Part shown: piece after piece, positions 1-10,931 of the stretch
How the letters are laid out: every line of letters begins with the position of its first letter
How positions within the stretch are numbered: the stretch's first letter is position 1
Assembly (NCBI GenBank): GCA_028571685.1
Contig: CM053166.1
Location: 56,878,111 to 56,942,110 of the forward strand
Length of the DNA: 64,000 nt
Direction of reading: 5' to 3'
From: Heterohyrax brucei
Taxonomy: Eukaryota > Chordata > Mammalia > Hyracoidea > Procaviidae
Position numbers and translations under genes: made by a program
Notes under the pieces: model-generated
The model's database searches: none
Told to the model about the DNA's origin: nothing
The model's input: only the letters and a program-made list of their open reading frames with translations

Positions 1-529
1 TGACCTTTTACAAAGTGGACTATTCACTGAGGAAAGGAAATAATCAGATTGTTTGAGAACTACTGGATACTGACTCTGAACTAACACTAATTCCAGGAGA
101 CCCAAAACATCACTGTGGCCCACCAGTCACAGTAGGGGCATATGGAGGTCAGGTTATTAATGGGGTCTTGGTACATGTTCATCTCACAGTAAGTCCAGTG
201 GGTCCCTGAACCCATCCTTTAGTGATTTCCCCAGTTCCAGAATGCAGACTGGAATAGATGTACTTGGCAACAGGCAGGATCCTCACATTGGATCCCTGAC
301 AAATAGAGTAAGGGCTATTATGGTAGAAAAGCCAAGTAGAAACCACTAGAACTGCCACTGCCTGGGAAAATAGTAAACCAAAAGCAATACTGCATTCCTG
401 AAGAAACTGCAGAGATTACTGACATCATCAAGTACTGGAAGGATGCAGGGGTAGTGATTCCTATCACACTCTCATTCAGTTCACCTATTTTGCCTGTTCA
501 AAAAACAGATGGATCTTCGAGAATGACAG

Positions 530-563
530 CCAGCCAAAAGCCAAGTGCCGTCGAGTCGGATCC
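530..563 (-). mobile_element. 34-bp SINE/RTE tail micro-insertion
   Basis: Minus-strand copy of only the tail of the AfroSINE/RTE 3' end (contains ccaagtgccgtcgagtcgg), flanked by GACAG at 525-529 and 564-568. Insert plus duplication adds 39 bp, 13 codons, so the retroviral frame stays open across it. Confidence 0.65.
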
Positions 564-1449
564 GACAGATTATCAAAAACTTAACCAGGTAGTAATTTCA
601 ATTGCAGCTGCTGTTCCAGATGTAGTTTCATTACTTGAGCAAATTAATACATCTCCTGGTACCTGGTACGTAGCTATTGGTCTGGCTAATGCCTTTTTCT
701 CCATGCCTGCTTCAAAAGACCACCAGAAGCAGTCTGCCTTCAGTTTGCAAGGCCAGCAATACACTTTTACTCGCGTAATTCAGAGCTACATTAACTCTCC
801 AGCCCTGTTATAATTTAGTCCACAGGGACCTTGATCACTTCTCTCTTCCCCAACATGTCACACTAGTCCATTATATTGATGACATTATGCTGATGGAGCC
901 ATAAGGAAGAAGTGTCAATGACTCTGGACTTACTGGTCAAACATTGTATGCTAGAGGGTGGGAAATTAATCCCAGAAAAATTCAAGCACCTTCCACCTCA
1001 GTGAAATTTCTAGCGTTCCAGTGGTGCAGGGCATGTTGAGACAGTCCTTTTAAAGAGAAGGGTAAGTTATTGCACCTGGCTGCTCTCTCGGCAAAAAGGA
1101 GGCACAGCACCTAGTGGGTCTCTCGATTTTGGAGGTAATATATTCCTCGTTTGGGTGTGCTGCTCTGGCCTATTTATCAAGTGACTTAAAAACTGCTAGT
1201 TTTGAGTAGGACCCAGAACAAGAGAAGGCTCTGCAACAGGTTCAGGTCATGGTGTAAGCTGCTCTGCCACTGGAGCCATAAGATCCAGCTGATCCAATGG
1301 TGCTTGAAGTGGCAGTGGCAGATACAGTTTCTGTTTGGAGTGTTTAGACCCTTGTTGGTGAATCATAGCACAGACCTTTAGGATTTGGGGGCAAAGCCCC
1401 TATCCTCTGCAGATAACTACTCTCCTTTCGAGAAACAACTTGTGGCTTC

Positions 1450-1938
1450 TGTCTTAGTTAGTGCTGCTATAACAGTAATATCACAAGTGGATGGTTTTAA
1501 AAAGAGAAATTTTATTTTGTCACAGTCCAGAAGTTACAAGTCCAAATTCAGGGCATCAGTTGCAGGGAAAGGTTTTCTCTGTTGGCTCGGGAGGAAGGTC
1601 CTTGTTGCCAATCTTCCCCTGGACCAGGAGTTTCTGAGGCACATATACCCTGGGTCCCTTCCAAAGAACATGCTCTGCTCCAGGCACTGCTGCTTTCCTG
1701 ATGGTATGACATCCCCAAATCTCTCTGCTAGCTTCTTTCATATCCCGAGATTGCCTCAAGGCACAATACAATCTTATACATTGAGTCTTGCCCAACCAAT
1801 ACAACTGCTGCCCATCCTCCCTCATTAACAGCACAGAGGCACAGTTTATGACATGGAGGAACATCACACAATACTGGGAATCACTGCCTAGCCAAACGCT
1901 ACACACATTTTGGGGGGAACACAATTCAATCCATGACA
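1450..1938 (-). mobile_element. MaLR/MLT1-like solo LTR in the retroviral pol
   Basis: Starts TGTCTTAGTTAGTGCTGC and ends CATGACA, the inverted form of the LTR family seen at 5596, 19867 and 45641. The flanking 5-mers GCTTC/GGTTG are a decayed target duplication (two mismatches). The pol sequence resumes directly after it. Confidence 0.75.
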
Positions 1939-3304
1939 GGTTGTTACTGGGCCTTAGTAGAGACTGAAAGCTTACACCAAGTTGCCTTGTATCCTGAGCT
2001 GCTTTTCATGAACTGACTGTCGTCTGACCCACAGAGTCATAAAGTTGGACGTGCACAGCAGCAATCCATCATTAAATGGAAGTAGTATATACAGGACTGG
2101 ACCCATGCAGGACCTGAAGGCACAAGTATGTTGCACTAGGAAGTGACTCAAATGTCCATGGTCTCCATTCCCTGTGACATTACCTTCCATCTCCCAGTTT
2201 GCACCTATGGCCTCATGGGGAGTTCCTTATGACCAGTTGACTGAAGAAGAGAAAACTCATTCCTGGTTTATAGATGGTTCTGCATGATATGAGGCACAAC
2301 TCAAAAGTGGACAACGACAGTACTACAGCTCCTTTCTGGGACCTTTCTGAAGGACAGTGGTGAAAGGAAATTCTCCCAATAGGCAGAACTTCAAGAGCAC
2401 ACCTGATCATTCACTTTGCCTGGAAAGAGAAACAGTCAAGATGTGCCACTGTGCACTGATTTATGGGCTGTGGCCAATGCTTTCACTAGATGGTCAGGGA
2501 CTTGGAAGGAACACAATTGGAAAATTGGAGACAAGGATTTAATGGGAAGAGTTATGTGGATAGACTTCTCTGACTGGGCCAAAGAAGTGAAGATATTTGT
2601 GTCTCATGTGAATGCTCACCAGAGGATAAGTTTAACAATCAAGTGGATAGTATGATGCATTCTATGGAAACCAGTCATCCTCTTTCCCTGGCTCTTCTTG
2701 TCACTGCTCAATGGGCTCATGAAAGATGTGGCCATGGTGGCAGGGATGGGGGCTATCCATAGGTCCAGAAACATGGACTTCCATTCACTGAGGCTGACTT
2801 GGCTACAGTCGCTGCTGAGTGCCCAACCTGCCAGCAGCAGAGACCAACACTGAGTATTCAATATGGCACCATCAGTCAAGGTGATCAACCAACAACCTGA
2901 CAGCAAGTTGGTTACATCTGATCACTTCCATCATGGAAAGGGCAGAGTTTTGTCCTTACTGGAAGAGACACTTACTCTGGATATGGAATGCCTTCCCCAC
3001 ATGTCAAGCTTCTGCCAAAACTACCATCCATAGAATTACAGAATGCCTTATCTGCTGTCATGGTATTCCACTCAGCATTATCTCTGATCAAGCTACTCAC
3101 TTCACAGCAAATGAAGTACAGCAGTGGGCCCATGCTCATGGAAGTCACTGGTCTTACCATGCTCCCCATCATCCTGAAGCAGCTGGCTTGACAGAACAAT
3201 GGAATGGTCTCCTAAAGACACAAATATGTTATCTACATTTTTACAACAACAACAAAAGAAACCTCTCTGGTCTACCACCAATCACAGGGATGGCACAAGA
3301 ATTT

Positions 3305-3395
3305 CACGGTATTTTGTTACATTGTGCATGCAGTCACCATGAGTTAGGGGCCAACTCCACAGCAGCGAACAATAACAGTTTGATAGAAATATTTG
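3305..3395 (+). mobile_element. AfroSINE/RTE 3' end fragment
   Basis: Contains the conserved 3' segment (caccatgagttaggggccaa) followed by an A/C-rich tail gcgaacaataacag. It is 5'-truncated and inserted in the integrase remnant. Confidence 0.6.
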
Positions 3396-3439
3396 TTTGT
3401 TCTAATTCTCTGCTTGCTAATCAGTTTTCTGGTCTATAA

Positions 3440-4440
3440 TTTGGTCTGAGACAATATCTACCTTCCAGGTAGATATCCTATACAGATCAAAGGCTTGTGT
3501 CAGATTGCGTAGGTTCAGTCCTTCTCTTATCTACTGCCCAGATGCTAAGGAATTAGGTTCCAACTTTCTATGTTGGCCAATGTCATTCTTTCTAGAATGG
3601 ATGGGTTAGTTTTCCCCTATATGGAGAAAGGAGGTTGTTGAGGATAGAAGGAAGTCTGAGGAGGGAGAGAGGGGGACTATCTTGAGTACAGCAGTCAGAG
3701 AAGACCTTAATATTGGGTGACATCTGAGCAGAGATCCGTAGAAGGTGAGGGTGTGAGACCAGCAGCTAGCTATTAGGGTACAAGCAATGCAAGCAGAGGG
3801 ACCAAGCAAGGGCCTCCTGAGGCAAGGAGGCCAACATGGCCAGAGCATGGGAGAAGAGTGTTGTGATGAGGTGAGATGGTAGCAAGAGGGCCAGGCCTAG
3901 CAGAGCCTTAGAGACAATTGGAAGAGGGGGAGCTTGATTCTGAGTCAGATGGAAGCCAGTGGAGCATCCTGGGCAGAGGATGTGGCCTGTTTTAAAAGTA
4001 TAATTCCAGCTACTACGTTGAGAATAGACTGTGAGGGCTTGAGGGAATGGATGTCAGAAGATCATTTGGGGGCTAATGTACTCACAGAGGTGAGAGATGC
4101 TAAGGACTTAGGCTCAGTTGGTAATGGAGGCAGAATGACCAGTGGTTTATTTGATGATATACCTTGTATTTTGATGGTAGAGCTGGCAGAATTTGCTGAT
4201 GGACTGAATGGAAAGTGTGATAGAAAGGGTGGAGGTGAGGATAACACCAAGACTTTGGGTTTGAGCAACTGGCAAATGAAGTTACTATGTACTGAGGTAG
4301 GGAAGTCTGGGAGAGGAGCAGGTTAGGGGTGGTAGGAGTTTCACCTAGGACATGTTATATAATGAAATGTTATCAGGCATGCAGGTGGAGAAATAGAAGA
4401 GGCAGTTGAATATGTTACTATGAACTTCAAAGACATTACC
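3440..4440. repeat. Ancient mammalian repeat, family not assigned
   Basis: From about 3650 to 4330 the sequence resembles an old interspersed repeat I recall from other placental genomes (agcaagggcctcctgaggca, atgtggcctgttttaaaagt, gagaatagactgtgaggg). An open frame at 3934-4326 has no protein resemblance. I see no gene here. Confidence 0.45.
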
Positions 4441-4455
4441 CAGAGTACAACAAAG

Positions 4456-4471
4456 CCAAGTGCCGTCGAGT
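4456..4471 (-). mobile_element. 16-bp SINE/RTE tail micro-insertion
   Basis: The 16 bases ccaagtgccgtcgagt are the reverse complement of the AfroSINE/RTE tail, between exact 8-bp direct repeats CAACAAAG (4448-4455 and 4472-4479). This is the shortest insertion of the set. Confidence 0.7.
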
Positions 4472-4497
4472 CAACAAAGAAAGATGAAAACTACGAA

Positions 4498-4540
4498 CCA
4501 AAAAAACCAAACCCAGTGCCATCAAGTTTATTCTGACTTA
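4498..4540 (-). mobile_element. Truncated AfroSINE
   Basis: Only the 3' part of the SINE (accaaacccagtgccatcaag) is present, on the minus strand, directly before the mariner element. Confidence 0.7.
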
Positions 4541-4547
4541 ATATATA

Positions 4548-5092
4548 CGAGGATTGACAATTAAGTTCGAAAACTTATCCTAGAAAAAGTGCTACATACT
4601 TTATTGCTGAAAATCACTACAGTCACCATCAAAGTACTCCCCTTGGGAAGCTGTGCACCGATGCCGGTGCCTAGTCCACCCTTCAAAGCAATGTTGGAAC
4701 TATTTTTCTAGAATGGCCAAGAGAGCTGACATTGTATTACCCTTGATGTTCTGAATGTCATCAAAATGTCTTCCTTTCAGTGTTTCCTTTACATTTGGGT
4801 AAAGAAAAAAGTTACTAGGGGCTAGATCAGGTAAGTAGGGAGGGTGTTCCAATGCAGTTATTTGTTCACTGGCTAAAAACTCCCTCACAGACAACTATAC
4901 AACTAAGCTCATGAACTTGCCACCATGCCATCATGCACAATGGCCATTCCAAAAAGAGTTCCTAAATCGCTTTAAAGGGTAGACTAGGCACTGGTGTCAG
5001 TGCACAGCTTCCCAAGGGCAGTACTTCAAAAGTGACTATAGTGATATTCAGCAATGAGGTATGTAACACTTAGAACAATTTGTCAGACCTCA
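4548..5092 (-). mobile_element. Mariner-type element with long TIRs (copy 1, 545 bp)
   Basis: TA on both sides (4546-4547, 5093-5094) and termini CGAGG.../...CCTCA with TGACAA. The outer arms of roughly 130-150 bp on each side are inverted copies of each other. The middle carries a minus-strand remnant of mariner transposase (4700-4894) with HPPYLPDLAP and FFLYP, which includes the third catalytic Asp of a DD34D enzyme. The first two catalytic Asp are absent, so it is a non-autonomous deletion derivative. Confidence 0.85.
4700..4894 (-). pseudogene. Mariner transposase C-terminal remnant (copy 1)
   Basis: 64-residue open stretch with HPPYLPDLAPSNFFLYP and LKGRHF, the C-terminal signature of mariner transposases. 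It lies between the two long TIR arms and cannot form a full enzyme. Confidence 0.8.
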
Positions 5093-5264
5093 TATGATTG
5101 ATAGAGATGGCCTAATAAATGTCTGACTGGATTCTTTGAGGGAAAAAAAAAAATGGAAGAAAGGCAATATTTGAGAGGATCAAACCTATTGCCAATGAGT
5201 TGATTACAATTCCTGGCAAGCCCACATGTTTCAGAGAGAAACTATACTTCACAGAGTTACCATG

Positions 5265-5360
5265 ACTGCGATCTTTTGAAAGTAGATTGCCAGTCCTTGC
5301 TTTCCATGTGCTTCCGGGTGGATTCTAACCACCAACCTTTCAGGTTGTAGTTGACTATAA
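5265..5360 (-). mobile_element. AfroSINE fragment, long variant
   Basis: Matches the head half of the longer SINE variant (agattgccag, gggtggattctaaccaccaacc) on the minus strand. The 3' half is missing. Confidence 0.55.
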
Positions 5361-5595
5361 ATAATCTGCACCCAAGGCTCAGAGTTTTCCAAAGTAAATG
5401 AAAAATATGAATTCTCACGTTTAGGGAGCCCAAAAACTTCCAAATAGGACAAAAAGAAATCCATGTTGAGACACATTATAGTGAAAATGTAGAACCAAAT
5501 TAAAAAACGAAGATTGTACAAGCAGCCTGGGGGAGAGGAAGGAGGAGCAGACAACTTCCTGTAAAAGAATAATAATTAAATGTCAGTACAGTTCC

Positions 5596-6281
5596 TGTTA
5601 TAGATTGAGTTCCATCTCCCAAAAAGGTGTGTCAATACTGGCCATGACTCCTAGTATTGTGTGGTTGTCCACCATTTTGTGATCTGTCGTGATTTTCCTA
5701 TGTGCTGAAAATCCTGATCTCTGCCTGTGATTTTCCTATGTGTTGTAAATCATGATCTCTGCCTACGGTCAATAAGGCAAGATTAAACAAAAAACAAACA
5801 AACCCATTGCCTTCAAGTTGATTGCAACTCATAGCAACCTTATAAGACATGGTAGAACTGCCCTTTACAGTTTCTATGTTAAAGAGGATGAGGATGTGAT
5901 GTAACATCCTTACTCAGGTCACAGCCCTGATCCATATAAAGGGAGTTCCCCTGGGGTGGGGTGTGAATTACCTTTTATCTTATAAGAGATAAAGGAGAAG
6001 GAAGTGAGCAGAGAGGGAGAGACCTCCTGCCACCAAGAAACAAGAGCTGGGAGCAGAGCGCATCCTCTAGACCCAGGGTCCTCATACTGAGAAGCTCCTA
6101 GACCAGGGGAAGACTGCTAACAAAGACCTTCTCCCAGAACTGACAGAGAAAGTCTTTCCCTGGAGCCAGCACTCTGAATTTAGACTTCCAGTCTCCTAGA
6201 CTGAGAGAGAATAAATCTCTCTTTGTTAAAGCCATACATTTGTGATATTTCTGTTACAGCAGCACTAGATTAACTAGGACA
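5596..6281 (+). mobile_element. MaLR/MLT1-like solo LTR with 5-bp TSD
   Basis: Begins TGTTATAGATTGAG, ends AACTAGGACA, carries an internal poly(A) signal (gaataaatctc) near 6210, and is flanked by exact GTTCC (5591-5595 and 6282-6286). 686 bp including a truncated minus-strand SINE at about 5790-5885. A 5-bp duplication with TG...CA ends fits class III/MaLR LTRs. Confidence 0.85.
5790..5885 (-). mobile_element. Truncated AfroSINE inside LTR
   Basis: Contains caaacccattgccttcaag and atagcaaccttataagac; the tRNA-like head is missing. It lies within the LTR at 5596-6281 and is therefore younger than it. Confidence 0.75.
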
Positions 6282-6289
6282 GTTCCCAA

Positions 6290-6760
6290 CAGCAACAGTA
6301 GAAATCAGAAGATAACCAAATTCTACTCACAAAGTCATGCAACCATCACCACCATCTAATTGCAGAGCATTTTCATCACTCTGAAATAAAGCCCCATAAC
6401 CATTACCAGCCACTCTCCCACTTCCTCCAACTTCTACTAACAACTAATCTACTTTAGTCTCTATACATTTGCCTATTCTGGACAGTTCATACACACCATA
6501 CATGATCTGATTTCTTTCACTCAGCATAATGTTATCAATGTTCATCCATGTTAGGACCTGTATCAGAACTTCATTTCTCTTTATGGTTGAATAATACTCC
6601 ATTGTATGTATGCCGCATTTTGTTTATCTATTAATCTGATGATTGACATTTGAGCTGTTTCTGCCTCTTGGATATTTTGAATAATGCTGCCACGAACATT
6701 CATGCACAAGTTTTTGTTTGAAGGCCTGTTTTCAATTCTTTTGGATATATACTTTGGAGA
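6290..6760 (-). mobile_element. L1 fragment (ORF2 3' end), old
   Basis: Reverse complement of the L1 ORF2 C-terminal region and adjacent sequence, recognised by ttcatccatgtt and cattgtatgtatgccgcat. Strongly decayed. Confidence 0.8.
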
Positions 6761-6980
6761 ACCACTGTCTTATTTGTAAGGCTGATTTATTAGCACAATG
6801 GTCAGAGTAGATATATTCAACTAGTCACTCAGCTGAAATAATGTCCCATGCTTATGTGTTGTTGGTTTTGGGGGGCGGGGGTGTGAAAGAGAGGGAAAGG
6901 TCGGAATGAGAGGGTTAGTATAAGTTTTTGAAAGAAACCAGCCTATTATAGGGTACTATGTACTACTATATCTTCCATGC

Positions 6981-7317
6981 TATCTTAGTTATCTAGTGCT
7001 GCTATAACAGAAATACTACAAGTGGGTGACTTTCACATGCAGAAACACTCACAGTTTAGGAGACTAGAAGTTTGGAATTCAGGGCACAGGCTCTAGGGAA
7101 AGGTTTTCTGTCTGTTCATTCTGAGTGAAGGGCGTCATTCCTGGGTTCCTTGGTAATTTTCCTGTGATATGATGTCTATCTTCTCCCATTTCTGACTTCT
7201 CGCTTACTTGTTTAATCTCTTTTATATCTCCAGAGATTGACTCAAGATACACCCTACACTAATCCCACTCATTAACATAACAAAGATAATCTATTTCCAA
7301 ACGGGATTATAACCACA
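6981..7317 (-). mobile_element. MLT1-like LTR, decayed
   Basis: Same family as 1450-1938 (tatcttagttatctagtgc, acaagtgggtgac). Its first dinucleotide is TA rather than TG, and the end is obscured by an adjoining SINE. Confidence 0.7.
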
Positions 7318-7395
7318 GGCATAAACAAACAAACAAAAACCCAAACTCGCTGCTGTCTTTCTGATTCCAACTCATAGTGACCCCATATATGTGCT
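7318..7395 (-). mobile_element. Truncated AfroSINE
   Basis: A-rich tail (aaacaaacaaacaaaaaccc) followed by the 3' SINE segment through atagtgacccc. Confidence 0.7.
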
Positions 7396-7443
7396 AAATA
7401 ACACGTTTTCAGAATAAATTCTCCTGGGTAGCTATTGCAAATA

Positions 7444-7768
7444 ATACCCCAAATGAAATCTAATCATTAAAAAAAAGATGGTATATTTTAACTAATTTCA
7501 TGCTTTCCTTTGAAAACAAAACCAAAAAAATCAAAACCATTGCCACTGAGTCAACTGTGACCCATAGTGACCGTATAGGACAGAGTAGGACTGCCTCACA
7601 GGGTTTCCAAGGAACAGCTGGTGAATTCAAGCTGTCACCTTCTCATTAGCAGTTGAGCTCTTAACCACTGCACCACTAGGGCTTCATATGATACCCCAAA
7701 TTAAATACAAGTTAAATCATTTAAAAGATGGCATGTTTTAACCAATTTCCTGATTTTCTTTGAAAACT
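7444..7768. repeat. Direct repeats of about 75 bp flanking a SINE
   Basis: Copy 1 (7444-7516) and copy 2 (7691-7768) both begin ataccccaaat and both end ctttgaaaac, with roughly 15-20% differences and two small indels by eye. The SINE at 7511-7684 fills the gap between them. Confidence 0.8.
7511..7684 (-). mobile_element. AfroSINE between long direct repeats
   Basis: Near full-length minus copy, from the A-rich tail to caccactagggcttc. Flanked by two direct copies of about 75 bp (7444-7516 and 7691-7768), far longer than a usual target duplication. Confidence 0.85.
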
Positions 7769-7879
7769 AAGGACATTAAAAGACAGTGAGTATGTTTTTA
7801 AAATATGACAGACAAAAAGTATAGATTTTGTAATAATACTGTTCCTCATACACTTTCATTCACCCAGGCATTCATTCAT

Positions 7880-8140
7880 TATTCTGTATGCTTAATATTA
7901 ATAATAATAAACATTTTTAGGCTTCTTGTATTTCAAGCACTATATTAAAAGCTTTTTACATCGTCTGTCTTAATCCCTATGACAACCATTTAGGGCATAT
8001 TTTCTTTATTCTTGTTTTACAGATCGGGAAACTGAGACACAGAGAAGTTGAGTTAGTTGCCTAGTTAATAAGAGGTCATGACCATTATGAGTTTGAAGGT
8101 GTCCTGTGCTCTTCCTCTTAACCACTATCTTCTACTGCCT
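7880..8140 (-). repeat. MIR-like ancient SINE
   Basis: Shows the minus-strand MIR signature (ttttacagatcgggaaactgag, acagagaagttg). Old and mammal-wide. Confidence 0.7.
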
Positions 8141-8289
8141 CCACGTGCCCAGCAACAAATTCCTAAGATGCAAAGATGTTTCAGACAAGTTCTTTACTTC
8201 AGAGAGTTGACACTAGACCTGGAGAGAGAAAACAAGCTCAGGAACAAATAACATAAACGCATATTTGCCAGGACAGGTTTTACCAGTTG

Positions 8290-8740
8290 GGGGTTACAGA
8301 AGGTCACCTTGTTTTTTAACATTATGTCATAGAAGTTTTCAAATTTACACAAGAGTAGCATAATGACCCCATATACTCATCACCCAACTTCAACTATTAT
8401 CACTTTAGGGTTAACCTTGTCTCATCTGTACTCCACCCATTTTTTTCCTCCCTCTCTCTTCTTCGCTGCTGGATGTTTGGAAGTAAATTTTAGACAGCAT
8501 AGGCTTTTGTCTACAAATCCTTCAGTACTTATCTTTTCAAGAGAAGGAATGCTTATAAACATAACCACAATAGCAGTATTACCCCTAAAATTTTAACAAT
8601 AACACCTTAATATCTTTCAGTCACTTTTAGATATTCAAATTAACTGCTTTAGGCCCCGCATTCCCAGATTAATAAAAATTCCTGTTTCTCTCTTGGGGCT
8701 TCCTCTCTTGTGAATTACCTAAGATGTTCATCCAACTCCA
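8290..8740 (-). mobile_element. Old L1 3' region
   Basis: Contains catcacccaacttcaac, aacataaccacaatagc and aacaataacaccttaatat, typical of old mammalian L1 3' ends on the minus strand. The open frame at 8363-8596 is a by-product. Confidence 0.65.
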
Positions 8741-8814
8741 TCCCAGTCTGGTTTCTAGAACCTCGAGGAGAAAACTGTATCACCTAAGCAGTCAACCATC
8801 AGGCACCCTCTTTT

Positions 8815-9290
8815 TTTGTAAACTGAACTTTAAATGAAGCTTTACAGAACTAGTTACTCAGTAAACAGTTAGTATACATAGTTTTATGACGTTGGTTAAC
8901 AACCCTGCAACATGTCAACACTCTCCCTTCTCAATCTTGGATTCCCTATTGCCAGCTTTCCTGTCCCCTCCTGGCTTCTAGTCTTTGACCTTAGGCTGGT
9001 GTGCCCCTTGAGTCTTGTTTTGTTTTATGGACCTGTCTAATCTTTGGCTGAAGGGTGAACCTTGGGAATGACTTCAGTACTGAACTATAAGTATGTCCAG
9101 GGTCTATACCCTCAAGGTTTCTTCTGTCTCTGTCAGGCCAGCAAGTCTGGTCTTTTTATGCGTGTGTTAGAATTTTGTTCTGCATTTTTCTCCAGCTCTG
9201 GCCTGGAACTTATGCTACAATCCCTGTCAGAGCAGTCAGTGGTTGTAGCTGGACACCATCTAGTTGTGCTGGACTCAGTCTGGTAGAGGT
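8815..9290 (-). mobile_element. L1 3' UTR (afrotherian type)
   Basis: Reverse complement of the L1 3' end also seen on the plus strand near 53400-53670 (shared: gacctgtctaatctttggc, cataaaacaa and the intervening text). This pairing shows a lineage-specific L1 3' UTR. Confidence 0.7.
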
Positions 9291-9299
9291 TGTGGGAGA

Positions 9300-9985
9300 A
9301 GTGGTCAGTTAACTGCCAAGTTAATAAGTGGTCACGGCCCTTGTGAGCTTGAAGGTGTCCAGTGAGTCTGAAGGCATCCTTTGGACTAATTTTTCCCTTG
9401 TATGTTTAGTTTTCTGTATTCTCACTTGCTCCCAAAGGGGTAAGACCAGTAGAATATCTTGGATAGCTGTTCACAGGCTTTTAAAATCCCATACACTACT
9501 CATCAATGTTGAATGTAGAATGTTTTCTTCATAAACTCTATTATGCCAATTGAGCTACATTTCCCTGAGAACATAAGGCACCCTCTTTTTGGCTATTGTT
9601 GCTGCCCCTAAGTTTTACTGATAAAAACCAGTGATCAGCCATCCTTATTCCCAGCTAGTCTAAGAGCCTGCTCAGGCCATGGAGGCTCTCCAAGGAAGGA
9701 CTATGCCTTCCTTCTTCTGGGGAGCCCTAGGATAAGAGACCATGAACAGAAATTCCAAAAGCATGGCTTTTAAGTTTCTCCTGAAACACTCATTTCTTGT
9801 TTCCACAACATACCTAAGGTCTTACAGGGCCAGCTCCACTCAGAGCCACAACTGGCCTTCCCTAGCAACAGTCTCTGCCCTGGAGGTGAGCCTTGTCAAG
9901 CCTCTTCCTTCTGAACCCTTTCAAGGGTTCCTATGTCCCCGCAGACCCCTCCAACCTATCAGAGAAGGGAGGATCCTCAAAAATG
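9300..9985. other. Intergenic stretch without recognised feature
   Basis: No gene or confident repeat. Open frames at 9328-9534 and 9742-10098 show no protein motifs or codon pattern that I recognise. Confidence 0.5.
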
Positions 9986-9989
9986 AAGT

Positions 9990-10930
9990 ACTGGAGGTAC
10001 ACCAAATGGTCCTAACTCAGCAGGAACACACGATCACCAAGGACAAAAATGACATGGGGAGAAGCGAAACCAGAAGACAGAAAGTCCCACGTGAATGAGT
10101 GACTACATCAACATGTGACCAGAAGAACTAGATGGTGCCCAGCCACCACCAGCTACAGCTGTGATGGGGCTCACAAAGTTGAGTCTCAGTGGCAACACAA
10201 GAATAAAAAGGGTGCACTATGAGAATTCTACTAAAAGACTGCAAGTGATGGTCCAAAGGCCTGGGAGTTCCCCTGGGAGTATGGCCCCTGGACCTGAGGC
10301 TGCCCCTGTTCATAAATCATTATTAAGGTCGATGCCTCAGCCAGGAATAGATTGGACTTGGCGACACAGAGTGACCATATCATGTGTGTACTTTATGGTT
10401 CTATGGGTCTATAGGATGTCATCCTATTGTTTTCTTACTAGAGGAGAGTGGAGAGGGTGGAGAAGAGGGGACAAGAGATCGTTAAGAGGATGACACGTAT
10501 AGAACAGAAAGGAGGAGTGTGCTGTCACTGGGCAAGGAGAGCAGTAGGAGCTGCACACAGGCGTTCCCCTGGGAGCATGGCCCCTGGCCCTGATGCTGCC
10601 CTTGCCCATGAATCATAACGAAGATCCACTCTTCAGACACAAATGGATTGGACTTGGCGATGCAGAGTGACCATATATTGGATGCACTTTATGGTTCTAT
10701 GTATCTATAGGATATCATCCTGCTGACCTCTGGCTGGAGGAAGGAGAATGGGTGGAGAGGAAGGGAAAGGCAACTGTTGGGAGGATGAGACATGCATGGA
10801 GCACAGAGGAATAGTGTGCTGTCACCAGGCAGGGAGAGCAATGGAGGCTGCATATAGGTGGGCATGTAAATTTATATGGGAATGTACATTTTCACTCAAT
10901 CATAATAAAAAAAAGAAAAAAGAAAGAAAT
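9990..10930 (+). mobile_element. L1 3' UTR with internal tandem duplication
   Basis: L1 3' region in the sense direction (gaccagaagaactagatggt, shared with 51490) ending in ttcactcaatcataataaaa and an A-rich tail at about 10900-10930. It contains two diverged tandem units (10267-10562 and 10563-10858). Confidence 0.75.
10267..10858 (+). repeat. Tandem duplication, unit about 296 bp
   Basis: Unit 1 starts at 10267 and unit 2 at 10563, both with gttcccctgggag followed by atggcccctgg. Both contain ggattggacttggcga and cagagtgaccatat, and both end with gagagcag(t/a)(a)gg and agctgca/gctgca. The copies differ at many sites. Confidence 0.85.
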
Positions 10931-10931
10931 G

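Larger units (their letters stand above)
1..3304 (+). pseudogene. Endogenous retrovirus pol remnant
   Basis: Old retroviral pol on the plus strand, broken by stops and frameshifts. The reverse transcriptase part is open at 454-813 (YQKLNQVV-type motif) and continues out of frame to the polymerase motif Y-I-D-D at 872-883. RNase H remnants lie around 1950-2650. Integrase lies at about 2700-3240, with the DQ...THF region near 3091-3105 and HHPEAAGL near 3165-3190, holding the last catalytic Glu of the DDE set. No flanking LTR pair was recognised, and gag and env are not seen. Interrupted by an MLT1-like LTR (1450-1938) and a short SINE-tail insertion (530-563). It cannot code for a working enzyme. 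Confidence 0.85.

Noticed and set aside
3934..4326. A 130-codon plus-strand frame
   Set aside because: It lies in an old dispersed repeat and shows no recognisable domain.
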